A stretch of DNA of 64,000 nt, taken from the NCBI RefSeq assembly GCF_039545795.1, contig NZ_CP154260.1:6515001-6579000 (forward strand), given 5' to 3'. Position numbers and translations under genes: made by a program. The first letter of the stretch is position 1. Each line of letters opens with the position of its first letter. The notes below the pieces were generated by a model. The model was not told the DNA's origin and ran no database searches. It worked only from the letters and a program-made list of their open reading frames with translations. Positions 8,735 through 16,705 of the stretch are shown piece by piece. Source of the stretch: Chitinophaga niabensis (GTDB lineage Bacteria; Bacteroidota; Bacteroidia; Chitinophagales; Chitinophagaceae).

Positions 8735-9880
8735 TTAAGCTATGCGGAAAACCCTTGCTTCATCATTCACAATCTGCACCAGTCCGGGCTTCTTTCCTTT
8801 ATCAAAACTTCCATACAGGTCTGCAATATCCAATGCCTGCGCACCATTGATCGTAGCCCATTGCATAATGTTCGCCAAAGGAATATGCGGATATTGTTCC
8901 CGTATTGTTTTGATCTCTGCCCAGATAGATAACTGGTGATTGGAGGCAAGGCTATCCGTGCCTAACGTTATCCTGGCGCCCAGTTGCAGAAAAGCAGGAA
9001 TGTCCGGCAAACGGTTTTCAATATACATGTTCGCATTAGGGCAGAGGCACCAGAATATTTCCTGCGGCCTTGAATTAGCAAAGCGTATATCCATCTCCGT
9101 TGTATACGTATTATGCACCAGCAGCATGCGGGGAGTATGAGAGAAGTAGGGGAGATAACTTTGCAAACTACTGGTACCCGTAGCAGCGAACTTAGCGATA
9201 TCAATCCCAAAATGCTGATAGAAATCCAGGAAATCTCCCGTTTTGTGCTGGTACAATTCATCCTCCGCAGGGCATTCCTGGTTATGTATGCTAACTGGTG
9301 TATTCCCTTCCATGCTGCCCAATAGTTTGAATAAAGTGGCAGATACAGAATAAGGAGCATGCGGTACCAGCGAAACGGGCTGCTCCTTTGCGGCAAACTG
9401 TGAAAACACGGTAGCGGAATGTTCCAGCCGCTGATGGGCTACCGCGTCAATAAAACCCATACATTCCACAAAGCTGTGCCAGTAAAGGGAAGATTTCAGT
9501 TTATGTTCCAGGGTGGCTGGCGTATTACAGATATCTCCCACGGCCACAACCCCTCCTTCTTCCATTTCTTTTCCGGCGGCAGCAATCGCTGCCTCCAGGA
9601 TTTCCGCAGTGGGAGGTTGTCTTTGCTCCATCACCGTCCGGAGGAAAACAGGGAGCCCTGTATGCTCCGGTACTTTCCCTTTCATATGCGAAAGCTCCAG
9701 GTGACAATGGGTGTTAATGAACCCCGGGGAAAGCCATCCCTCAACCTGTAAAATATCTTCGCCTGCCCAGGACCTTGGAACGAGTGCAGATACTTTTCCT
9801 GCATCGTCCAGGATCAATACCCTGTCCGGCCCATGGAACCGTTGACCATCAAAAATGTCGTCTGCTGCCAGCTTTATCAT
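8735..9880 (-). CDS. Amidohydrolase family protein
   Basis: Metal-dependent hydrolase of the amidohydrolase superfamily, deaminase-like subgroup. 381 residues. The first metal-binding motif is NTHCHLELSH; further ligands are expected in VPHAPYSVS, SIHNQE and LGTDSLAS (catalytic Asp). The N- and C-terminal strands form the composite beta-sandwich usual for the family. Substrate cannot be assigned; an aminofutalosine- or adenosine/guanine-type deaminase is possible but no pathway neighbour supports it. Its stop overlaps the longer MscS start by one base. Confidence 0.85.
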   Translation of the reverse strand: MIKLAADDIFDGQRFHGPDRVLILDDAGKVSALVPRSWAGEDILQVEGWLSPGFINTHCHLELSHMKGKVPEHTGLPVFLRTVMEQRQPPTAEILEAAIAAAGKEMEEGGVVAVGDICNTPATLEHKLKSSLYWHSFVECMGFIDAVAHQRLEHSATVFSQFAAKEQPVSLVPHAPYSVSATLFKLLGSMEGNTPVSIHNQECPAEDELYQHKTGDFLDFYQHFGIDIAKFAATGTSSLQSYLPYFSHTPRMLLVHNTYTTEMDIRFANSRPQEIFWCLCPNANMYIENRLPDIPAFLQLGARITLGTDSLASNHQLSIWAEIKTIREQYPHIPLANIMQWATINGAQALDIADLYGSFDKGKKPGLVQIVNDEARVFRIA

Positions 9881-9908
9881 CTTTGTCTTTTTTTAGGGGC
9901 AAAAATGT

Positions 9909-9916
9909 AATTTTGC
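9909..9916 (+). promoter_or_regulatory. -7 element for prfA
   Basis: TAATTTTG, exact TAnnTTTG match, 60 bases before the prfA ATG at 9977. A TTTG at 9882-9885 lies 23 bases upstream, slightly long for a -33 element. Confidence 0.45.
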
Positions 9917-9976
9917 AACCCGAAGTAATTGCGAAATAAGCTCTTTTAGTTCGTAATTGTTAATTCGTCACTGATT

Positions 9977-11047
9977 ATGATAGATAAATTAGATGCCATC
10001 AAGGGCCGGTACGAACAGGTATCCCTGGCTCTCACCAACCCCGAAGTGGTAAAGGATAATAAGCAATTCAGCAAGCTGAGCAAAGAATACCGCCAGCTGG
10101 AGAAGATCGTGAAAGCCTACGATAACTATCGTAAGTTACTGGATGCCATTGCTTTTAATAAAGAAGTGCTGGAAAGCGGCGACGATGAGATGAGGGAGCT
10201 GGCCAAGGAAGAAACCGAAAGCCTGAGCGAACAGAAAGAGCAGGCCGAAGCAGAGATCCGCAACCTCCTGATCCCGAAAGACCCGCAGGACGAAAGGAAT
10301 GCCATCCTCGAGATCCGGGGAGGTACTGGTGGAGACGAAGCCAGTCTTTTTGCAGGAGACCTCCTGCGCATGTACCTCCGTTATTGTGAAAACAAAGGCT
10401 GGAAAACCGCTATCATGAACGAAAACCCCGGTGCCGTGGGTGGTTATAAAGAAGTAGTGGTGGAAGTGACCGGTGATGATGTATACGGAACCCTCAAATT
10501 CGAATCCGGCGTACATCGTGTACAACGGGTACCAGCCACAGAAGGTTCCGGAAGGGTACATACCTCTGCCGCTACCGTGGCTATTTTGCCGGAAGCAGAT
10601 GAAGTGGATGTGGACGTTCGGGATGCAGATATTAAAATGGATACCTTCCGTGCATCCGGAGCAGGAGGTCAGCACGTAAACAAAACGGAATCCGCCGTAA
10701 GGCTTACCCACATTCCAACCGGAGTGATCGTGGAATGCCAGGAGGGCCGTAGCCAACACTCTAACAGAGACATTGCCATGAAAATGCTGCGTACACGCAT
10801 CTACGAAGCTGCCGTACGCAAACATGAAGATGCCATTGCCTCCAAACGTAAAAGTCTTGTTTCCACCGGAGACCGTTCTGCCAAGATCCGTACCTATAAC
10901 TATCCCCAGGGCCGGATCACAGATCACCGTATTGGAATGACCGCCTATAATATGGATGCCTTTATGAATGGGGACATCCAGGACATGATCGATGCCCTTC
11001 AGTTTGCGGAGAACGCAGAGAAAATGAAGATGGGGGACCAGGTTTAA
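9977..11047 (+). CDS. prfA: Peptide chain release factor 1
   Basis: Recognises UAA and UAG stop codons in the ribosomal A site and hydrolyses peptidyl-tRNA. 356 residues, normal length. The stop-codon reading motif is PxT (PAT in QRVPATE), which marks RF1 rather than RF2. The catalytic GGQ is in SGAGGQHVN, followed by the usual [11 protein letters not shown] block. The full frame shows no programmed frameshift. Monocistronic by spacing: divergent from the amidohydrolase and 77 bases before the next gene. Confidence 0.98.
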   Translation: MIDKLDAIKGRYEQVSLALTNPEVVKDNKQFSKLSKEYRQLEKIVKAYDNYRKLLDAIAFNKEVLESGDDEMRELAKEETESLSEQKEQAEAEIRNLLIPKDPQDERNAILEIRGGTGGDEASLFAGDLLRMYLRYCENKGWKTAIMNENPGAVGGYKEVVVEVTGDDVYGTLKFESGVHRVQRVPATEGSGRVHTSAATVAILPEADEVDVDVRDADIKMDTFRASGAGGQHVNKTESAVRLTHIPTGVIVECQEGRSQHSNRDIAMKMLRTRIYEAAVRKHEDAIASKRKSLVSTGDRSAKIRTYNYPQGRITDHRIGMTAYNMDAFMNGDIQDMIDALQFAENAEKMKMGDQV

Positions 11048-11124
11048 CTTTCAGCAAACATTTTGGGGCAAGGGAATGTTATTATGTTCTACAGTAGTAT
11101 CTTTCCACCCTAAACCATATCAAA

Positions 11125-11700
11125 ATGCTTGATCAATTAGTTCAACTGGTGCGTGACAGCGCACAGGAAACAGTGGTAGCCAATCCAGCTATACCTAATG
11201 AGCAAAACGATGCAGTGATCGGAGAGGCTTCTCACTCCATCGCTTCCGGTTTACAGGAAGCGCTCGCCAGTGGAAATGTAAAGGACGTAATGGGCCTTTT
11301 CAATTCCAATGGCCAGGTAGACAATAGCAACCCCGTGGTCAACAACATTTCCGGTAACCTTATCAGCAGCCTTAAGGAGAAATTCAACCTCAATGGCAGC
11401 TCAGCAGCAGCTATCGCAGGTTCTCTCATCCCCAGTGTATTGGGTTCCCTGGTAAAAAAGACCAACGACCCAAGCGACAACGGTTTTTCCCTGGATGGCA
11501 TTTTCAGTTCCCTCACCGGAGGTTCCTCCCAGGGCCTCAATTTGGGTAGCCTGCTCGGCAAATTTGCCGGCGGCCTCGATAAAGACGGCGATGGCGATGT
11601 GGATATGCAGGATATGGTGGGAATGATCAGCAATGGCGCAAAACAACAACAGGGAAGCGGAGGATTAGGCGGCCTTTTAGGCGGCATCTTTGGAAAATAA
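11125..11700 (+). CDS. DUF937-like protein with an EF-hand-type calcium loop
   Basis: 191 residues, no signal peptide or membrane helix. The N-terminal two thirds are Ala/Ser/Gly/Asn-rich helices with a segment IAGSLIPSVLGSLV similar to YidB/DUF937 proteins (family call by resemblance only). Near residue 155 there is an acidic loop DKDGDGDVDMQD with Asp at positions 1, 3, 5, 9 and 12, the spacing of an EF-hand or dockerin calcium site. The C-terminus is a Gly-rich repeat (GGLGGLLGG). Function unknown; ends at its own terminator. Confidence 0.8.
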   Translation: MLDQLVQLVRDSAQETVVANPAIPNEQNDAVIGEASHSIASGLQEALASGNVKDVMGLFNSNGQVDNSNPVVNNISGNLISSLKEKFNLNGSSAAAIAGSLIPSVLGSLVKKTNDPSDNGFSLDGIFSSLTGGSSQGLNLGSLLGKFAGGLDKDGDGDVDMQDMVGMISNGAKQQQGSGGLGGLLGGIFGK

Positions 11701-11707
11701 CTACCTT

Positions 11708-11742
11708 AAACGGACAGGCAGGCATCGTTCCTGTCCGTTTTT
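11708..11742 (+). terminator. Terminator of the DUF937-like gene
   Basis: 11-bp stem AAACGGACAGG (11708-11718) with its complement at 11730-11740, ending in a T run. Confidence 0.85.
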
Positions 11743-11856
11743 AAAATACTGCTCCTCAATTATTTATAGAGAAAACCGCTTTCTTGGCAAACTATTTGTT
11801 TAGGGCTAGTGTACAAACTATATGCAGGCAACAAAAAACCTGGCAAAAATCTCACT

Positions 11857-12558
11857 ATGTTAAAATTAATTATGATGAAACGAATGAATGCATTTGTAGC
11901 AATAGCTTTAGCCGGTACACTGTTACTTGGTAGCTGTAGTACATGGCAGGGCATGGATAACACAAAAAAAGGAGCAGTGATCGGAACAGGCGGTGGTGCA
12001 GCAGCAGGTGCCGTAATTGGTAAAGCTGCCGGTAATACAGCCCTTGGTGCTATCATCGGAGCAGCCGTTGGTGGAACTGCCGGTGTATTGATCGGTAAGA
12101 AAATGGACAAACAGGCACAGGAGATCAAAAACGAAGTACCCAATGCTACCGTGGAAAGAGTAGGGGAAGGTATCAATGTTACCTTCAACTCCGGCGTACT
12201 GTTCGGTTTTGATAAATCAGATCTTACCGCTACTGCCCAATCCAATATCCGTGAACTGGCTGAAGTATTAAATAAATATCCTGATACGCACGTACGTGTG
12301 GAAGGCCATACTGATGATACCGGTGCAGACGCTTACAACTATAGTTTGTCTGAACGCCGCGCAAAAGCAGTAGCAGTTTATCTCAGCTCACAAGGTGTTG
12401 CCGCTAATCGTATCCAGACTTTCTGGTATGGTGAAACCCAGCCTAAAGTACCAAACGATTCAGAAGCTAACCGTGCACAAAACCGCCGTGTGGAATTCTC
12501 CATCTACGCGAATGATAAAATGAAGCAGGATGCGAAGAAAGAAGCAGGTCAACAATAA
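11857..12558 (+). CDS. OmpA-family lipoprotein with glycine-zipper domain
   Basis: About 233 residues from the ATG at 11857; ATGs at 11872 and 11875 are alternatives. A signal peptide with lipobox LLGSC gives a lipidated cysteine. A glycine-zipper stretch of GxxxG/AxxG repeats (GAVIGTGGGAAAGAVIG) follows, then a C-terminal OmpA domain with VEGHTDDTG, LSERRA and NRRVEF, the elements that bind the peptidoglycan diaminopimelate. Expected to tether the outer membrane to the wall, similar in layout to YiaD-type proteins. A frame starting at 11809 exists but would put an unlikely tail before the signal peptide. Confidence 0.92.
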   Translation: MLKLIMMKRMNAFVAIALAGTLLLGSCSTWQGMDNTKKGAVIGTGGGAAAGAVIGKAAGNTALGAIIGAAVGGTAGVLIGKKMDKQAQEIKNEVPNATVERVGEGINVTFNSGVLFGFDKSDLTATAQSNIRELAEVLNKYPDTHVRVEGHTDDTGADAYNYSLSERRAKAVAVYLSSQGVAANRIQTFWYGETQPKVPNDSEANRAQNRRVEFSIYANDKMKQDAKKEAGQQ

Positions 12559-12597
12559 AAGTATTTAGTTGAATTTTCTCATAAGCATTTGAAATCT

Positions 12598-12627
12598 TCC
12601 TCCCGGTTTTCCGGGAGGATTTTTCTT
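12598..12627 (+). terminator. Terminator of the OmpA lipoprotein gene
   Basis: 9-bp perfect GC-rich stem (12598-12606/12611-12619) with a TTTT loop and a T-rich tail. Confidence 0.88.
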
Positions 12628-13809
12628 TTACAGGGTATCAAGTCCCGCCAGTATGATCTTACAGGCAGTACGGATCTCTTCTTCCGTGATAATTAATGGA
12701 GGTACCAGCCGGATGCATTGTGGTGCAAACAGGAACCAGTCTGTGATCACACCATTTTTTATACAATGATCGATCACTTTTTTATTCGCAGGGAAATCTT
12801 CCAGTTCTACGGCAAACATCAAACCTCTTGAGCGCACCGCTTTGATGCGCGGATGTTGTAACAGTTCCAGGAATAGCTTTTCCTTCATCGTTACTTCCTT
12901 CATCATATTCTCTTCTATCAATGCCTTCATTCCCGCAAGGCCGGCAGCACAGGCAACAGGGTGACCGCCAAATGTAGTGATATGGCCCAATACCGGTTGA
13001 TTGGTAAGGCTCCACATCACATCCCGGTTAGCAATGAAAGCACCCAAAGGCATGCCGCCTCCCAATGCTTTTCCCAGCAAAAGAATATCCGGCACTACAT
13101 CATATTGCTCAAATGCCCATAAGGTTCCATTCCGGCCAAAACCGCATTGTATCTCATCCAGTATCAACAGGGCACCTGTTTCAGAACACTTTTTACGCAA
13201 AGCCTGTAACCATTCTGTCGCAGGGGCCAGCACACCAGCTTCTCCCTGTATTGTTTCGGCAATCACACAAGCCGTACGTTCTGTAATACTATCCAGCATC
13301 TCCATGGAGTTATGTAAAAGATGCTGCACATCCGGTAACAATGGCCGGTAAGCATTCCGCCAGTATTCATCACCCATGATACTCAATGATCCCTGTGTTG
13401 AGCCATGGTAGCTATTCTTAAAGGCAATGATCTCTGTACGCCCGGTATGGCGTTTCGCTAATTTCATGGCACCTTCCGTAGCTTCACTGCCGGAATTGGT
13501 GAAATACACACTGTTCAGGGAAGCCGGCAAATGTTGTGTGAGATAGGTGGCATAAGCTACCTGGGGAGATTGCACAAATTCCCCATATACCAGCAGGTGC
13601 ATATAGGCCTGCGCCTGTTCCTGGATGGCCTTTACCACCGCAGGATGACAATGCCCCACATTACAAACGCTGATCCCAGCAATCATATCAAGGTATTGTT
13701 TGCCATCCGCATCCCACATATACATGCCCTCCGCTTTCACGATCTCCAATGCCAGCGGGGCATCTGAGGTTTGAGCCACATGTTGTAAAAAAAGCTGCCT
13801 GTTATTCAT
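12628..13809 (-). CDS. Class-III PLP-dependent aminotransferase
   Basis: Transfers an omega-amino group to a 2-oxo acid; the family includes acetylornithine and 4-aminobutyrate aminotransferases. 393 residues. Visible are the phosphate-binding SGSEATEGA, the cofactor Asp in ILDEIQCGFGR, and the Schiff-base lysine in LGKALGGGMP, followed by TTFGGHPVACAAG. No arginine, lysine or GABA genes are nearby, so the substrate is open. Start is ATG at 13809; the next gene starts divergently only 34 bases away. Confidence 0.92.
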   Translation of the reverse strand: MNNRQLFLQHVAQTSDAPLALEIVKAEGMYMWDADGKQYLDMIAGISVCNVGHCHPAVVKAIQEQAQAYMHLLVYGEFVQSPQVAYATYLTQHLPASLNSVYFTNSGSEATEGAMKLAKRHTGRTEIIAFKNSYHGSTQGSLSIMGDEYWRNAYRPLLPDVQHLLHNSMEMLDSITERTACVIAETIQGEAGVLAPATEWLQALRKKCSETGALLILDEIQCGFGRNGTLWAFEQYDVVPDILLLGKALGGGMPLGAFIANRDVMWSLTNQPVLGHITTFGGHPVACAAGLAGMKALIEENMMKEVTMKEKLFLELLQHPRIKAVRSRGLMFAVELEDFPANKKVIDHCIKNGVITDWFLFAPQCIRLVPPLIITEEEIRTACKIILAGLDTL

Positions 13810-13839
13810 TGCCGCGAAGTTAGTGAAGTTCTATATTTG
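13809..13839 (+). promoter_or_regulatory. Consensus promoter within a 34-base divergent spacer
   Basis: TTG at 13809-13811, then 20 bases, then TATATTTG at 13832-13839. The ATG of the carbonic-anhydrase-like gene follows after 4 bases, so the mRNA should be leaderless or nearly so. On the opposite strand TAACTTCG (7 of 8 match) at 13814-13821 could drive the aminotransferase, so the two promoters would interleave. Confidence 0.65.
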
Positions 13840-13843
13840 TAAC

Positions 13844-14365
13844 ATGCCAGTAATATTACCAGTAAAAGGAGTATACCCTAAAATGGGAGAAAACAGTTTT
13901 ATAGCCCCCAATGCTACCATCGTAGGAGATGTGGTAATGGGCAACGATTGCAGCGTTTGGTTCAATGCCGTTGTACGGGGAGACGTGAACAGCATTCGTA
14001 TGGGCAATAAGGTGAATATCCAGGACGGTGCTGTGATCCACGCCACTTACGAGAAAACCAAAACCACTATCGGCAACAACGTGTCCATTGGCCACAATGC
14101 CATTGTACATGGCTGCACTGTAGAGGATAATGTATTGATCGGCATGGGCGCTATTGTGATGGACAATGCCCATATCGGCAGTAATACCATCATTGCCGCC
14201 GGTGCCGTAGTATTGGAAGGAACACAGGTAGAACCCGGGACCATTTATGCCGGCGTACCCGCTAAAAAGGTGAAAACCATCAGCCAGGAACTGATCCATG
14301 GGGAAATTAACAGGATAGCAAACAACTATATCATGTATGCGGATTGGTTCCGGGACCAGGTGTGA
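13844..14365 (+). CDS. Gamma-carbonic anhydrase-like hexapeptide-repeat protein
   Basis: 173 residues from the ATG at 13844. Left-handed beta-helix of isoleucine-rich hexapeptide repeats. The gamma-class zinc ligands appear as H in DGAVIHAT and as H in SIGHNAIVHGC, and the N-terminal arginine/aspartate segment VVRGDVNSIRMG is typical. Family members form trimers and either hydrate CO2 or act as acyltransferase-like proteins of uncertain activity. The longer frame at 13823 overlaps the promoter and is rejected. Confidence 0.92.
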   Translation: MPVILPVKGVYPKMGENSFIAPNATIVGDVVMGNDCSVWFNAVVRGDVNSIRMGNKVNIQDGAVIHATYEKTKTTIGNNVSIGHNAIVHGCTVEDNVLIGMGAIVMDNAHIGSNTIIAAGAVVLEGTQVEPGTIYAGVPAKKVKTISQELIHGEINRIANNYIMYADWFRDQV

Positions 14366-14413
14366 TCACTTGAGGAAAAAATACTATATTGCATAAGATA
14401 ATACCCTGTCCCT

Positions 14414-14563
14414 ATGAAAAGAAAATGCTTATTCCTGCTTTGGGCGGTTTTTCTACTGACCAGTTGCGCATCTCAGAAATATGGCTGCCCCGGCAGTACT
14501 TATTACAACAAGGGAAATGCAAAGCAAAATTCAAAGGCCGGTAAACAAATGAAATTATTCTAA
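14414..14563 (+). CDS. Mini-lipoprotein A, 49 residues
   Basis: Unrecognised short gene found by reading the gap. ATG at 14414, TAA at 14561-14563. A Lys-rich N-terminus, a hydrophobic helix and lipobox LLTSC (Cys18) mark a lipoprotein; the mature peptide is only about 32 residues and contains YGCPGSTYY near its start and a Lys/Asn-rich end. The next gene encodes a similar product 10 bases downstream. The pair looks like a tandem duplication. Such GCP-containing mini-lipoproteins are, from memory, frequent in Bacteroidota, function unknown. Confidence 0.72.
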   Translation: MKRKCLFLLWAVFLLTSCASQKYGCPGSTYYNKGNAKQNSKAGKQMKLF

Positions 14564-14573
14564 ACAGGAGTTT

Positions 14574-14741
14574 ATGCGCAGGCTTTGCTTTTTACTGATG
14601 CTGGCAGCAGGTATCCTGGCTATAGGATGCCGCACGCAAAAAACAGGTTGTAAAGTTCCCAAACGTAATATGGGTGCAGAAAAAGTGATGGACGAAATGA
14701 ACGCGCCCAAAAAGAAAGGGCTGTTCAACAGAGGAGGTTAA
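14574..14741 (+). CDS. Mini-lipoprotein B, 55 residues
   Basis: Starts at the ATG at 14574, preceded by a Shine-Dalgarno-like AGGAG, which is unusual in this window and supports the start. Signal sequence with lipobox AIGC (Cys19), then QKTGCKVPKRNMGAEKVM, a Gly-Cys plus RNxGAEK pattern shared with other small Bacteroidota lipoproteins (recollection, not searched). Mature length about 37 residues, strongly basic. Its stop codon overlaps the rsgA stop by four bases (TTAA, 14738-14741). Function unknown. Confidence 0.75.
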   Translation: MRRLCFLLMLAAGILAIGCRTQKTGCKVPKRNMGAEKVMDEMNAPKKKGLFNRGG

Positions 14742-15685
14742 TAAGATTTATCTTCTATGGTGTGCCAGATAGCTACATAGCTGAGGTACCTTTCCATATC
14801 CAGTTCTCCCGCTTCCACAGCTTCTTTCACAGCACAGGCAGGTTCATCCAGGTGTTGGCAGTTATTGAACTGGCAGTTAGGAAGAAATGGCCGCATATCC
14901 AGGAAATATTGAGAGAGTTCCGTTTTTGGAATATCAACGATCCCAAATTCCCGCACCCCCGGTGTATCGATCAATCTTCCGCCATCCGGCAGATCAAACA
15001 TCTCCGCGAAAGTAGTAGTATGTAAACCCTTCCCGCTCCAGCCACTTACATTTTTTGTTTTCAGTTTAAGGTCTGGCAATAACCGGTTGATGATAGTGGA
15101 TTTTCCCACACCGGAATGCCCTGAAATAAGGCTTGTTTTATTATGCAGCATGGCTTTGATCTCTTCCATACCCGCACCGGCTCCTGCAGCCGTGAGTAAT
15201 ACCTTATAGCCCATGGATTCATACACTGTTTTCCAGTGTTCGAATTTTTCCATTTCCTTATCCTTATACACATCCATTTTGTTGAAGATGAGCACAGCAG
15301 GAATATGATAGGCAGCAGCCGTTACAAGAAAACGATCAATAAACCCCTGGGAAGTACGGGGTTCTTTTACGGTACAAACCAATACCGCCTGATCAAGATT
15401 AGCGGCAACAATATGTTTCATGTGTTTGCCCTTTGGAGAGGCCCGCACGATATAATTCTTCCGGTCACTGATGCCTGTGATCATAGCAGCCGCTTCTTCA
15501 TCCTGTTCCAGGCTGAGCGTCACTTCATCGCCTACTGCAATAGGATTGGTGGAAGTGATGTCGTCATCCTTCTTAAAGATGCCCTTGATACGGGCCTGAA
15601 GGAAGTCACCTGCTTCAGTTTTGGCAGCATACCAGCTGCCCGTTGATTTGTAGATCGTTGCTTGCACGGCGTAAAGATAAGCCAA
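14738..15685 (-). CDS. rsgA: Small ribosomal subunit biogenesis GTPase RsgA
   Basis: Circularly permuted GTPase that checks late 30S subunit maturation. 315 residues: an OB-fold at about 1-70, then the G motifs in permuted order, G4 (FNKMD), G1 (GHSGVGKST) and G3 (DTPGVREFG), and a C-terminal zinc finger with C-x-C-type spacing in NCQFNNCQH plus a later Cys. Its ATG at 15685 directly abuts the batA stop, so it is likely translated from the moxR-batA transcript as well as from any promoter of its own. Confidence 0.97.
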   Translation of the reverse strand: MAYLYAVQATIYKSTGSWYAAKTEAGDFLQARIKGIFKKDDDITSTNPIAVGDEVTLSLEQDEEAAAMITGISDRKNYIVRASPKGKHMKHIVAANLDQAVLVCTVKEPRTSQGFIDRFLVTAAAYHIPAVLIFNKMDVYKDKEMEKFEHWKTVYESMGYKVLLTAAGAGAGMEEIKAMLHNKTSLISGHSGVGKSTIINRLLPDLKLKTKNVSGWSGKGLHTTTFAEMFDLPDGGRLIDTPGVREFGIVDIPKTELSQYFLDMRPFLPNCQFNNCQHLDEPACAVKEAVEAGELDMERYLSYVAIWHTIEDKSY

Positions 15686-16702
15686 TTAAGGGAGTCTCCT
15701 GAAGAGTGTGTACCGCAGCACCACTTCCAGTAAAAGACAAGCCAGGGCAATCATGGCCAATGGGAAGAAATATTCCTTGTAACGCTTGTAGGAAGTGATC
15801 TCCACTTTCGTACGTTCCAGTTTGTCAATCTCTCCGTAGATATTTTTGAGGGAAGTATTATCTGTAGCCCTGAAGTAACGGCCGCCGGTTTCAGCAGCAA
15901 TCTTCTTCATCAGTGGTTCATCTATCTGCACATCCACCATTTGCATCTGTACAGAACCATCAGGCATCGTAGCAGGAGAGGGGGCTTTGCCGATTGTTCC
16001 TACACCCACCGTATATACTTTGATCTTATAGGCTTTGGCAATCTCCAATGCAGTGAGCGGATCTACAAGACCGGTATTGTTCACACCATCCGTGAGCAGA
16101 ATGATCACTTTGCTTTTTACTTTGCTGCTGTGCAAACGGTCTACCGCTGTAGCTAATCCCATTCCTATGGCAGTACCGTCCTGCAGCAAACCGCTGCGGA
16201 TGGTCATGATCTGTTGTTTCAATACTGCATGGTCCATGGTAATGGGGCACTGGGTAAAGCTTTCACCGGAAAAGATAACCAGCCCTATGCGGTCACTTAT
16301 TCTGCTGTCCACAAAATCCATCGCGGTTTTTTTGGCCGCTTCCATTCTGTTGGGCAGCAGGTCCTCTGCCAGCATACTACCTGAAATGTCTATACTCAAC
16401 ACAATGTCTATCCCTTCACTGTCTATATTCTCTGAAGTATTGGATGTTTGAGGGCGAGCCAGTGCAGTCACCAATGCTGCAAAAGCAAGAACGCGCAATA
16501 CCAGCAATAATGGGCGGAAGCGCACTTTCCAGGATACAGGTAAACCTTTCAGGCCTTGCAGGGAAGATACCTGGATAGATCCCTGGAACTTTCGGCCGGC
16601 ACTGAATTGCCACCATACCATTACGGGAATGAGGAGCAGCAGCCAGAAGAAGGCCGGGTAAGCAAATTCAATATGTTTCCAGATGTCCGGGTTCATCGTC
16701 AA
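15686..16702 (-). CDS. batA: BatA-like VWA domain membrane protein
   Basis: 338 residues. Two transmembrane helices at the N-terminus (about 12-30 and 62-80), a von Willebrand A domain at about 95-290 with an intact MIDAS motif (DISGS, then a downstream Thr and the TDGVNN segment), and a C-terminal helix. Family members work with MoxR ATPases in aerotolerance or envelope functions in Bacteroidota and spirochaetes. It begins 3 bases after the previous gene. No batB, batC, batD or batE follows; rsgA comes next. Confidence 0.93.
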   Translation of the reverse strand: MTMNPDIWKHIEFAYPAFFWLLLLIPVMVWWQFSAGRKFQGSIQVSSLQGLKGLPVSWKVRFRPLLLVLRVLAFAALVTALARPQTSNTSENIDSEGIDIVLSIDISGSMLAEDLLPNRMEAAKKTAMDFVDSRISDRIGLVIFSGESFTQCPITMDHAVLKQQIMTIRSGLLQDGTAIGMGLATAVDRLHSSKVKSKVIILLTDGVNNTGLVDPLTALEIAKAYKIKVYTVGVGTIGKAPSPATMPDGSVQMQMVDVQIDEPLMKKIAAETGGRYFRATDNTSLKNIYGEIDKLERTKVEITSYKRYKEYFFPLAMIALACLLLEVVLRYTLFRRLP

Positions 16703-16705
16703 TTA

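Noticed and set aside
10136..10927. 263-residue frame opposite prfA
   Set aside because: prfA carries GGQ and PAT motifs in the other strand; Phe/Gly/His-rich antisense product is artefactual.
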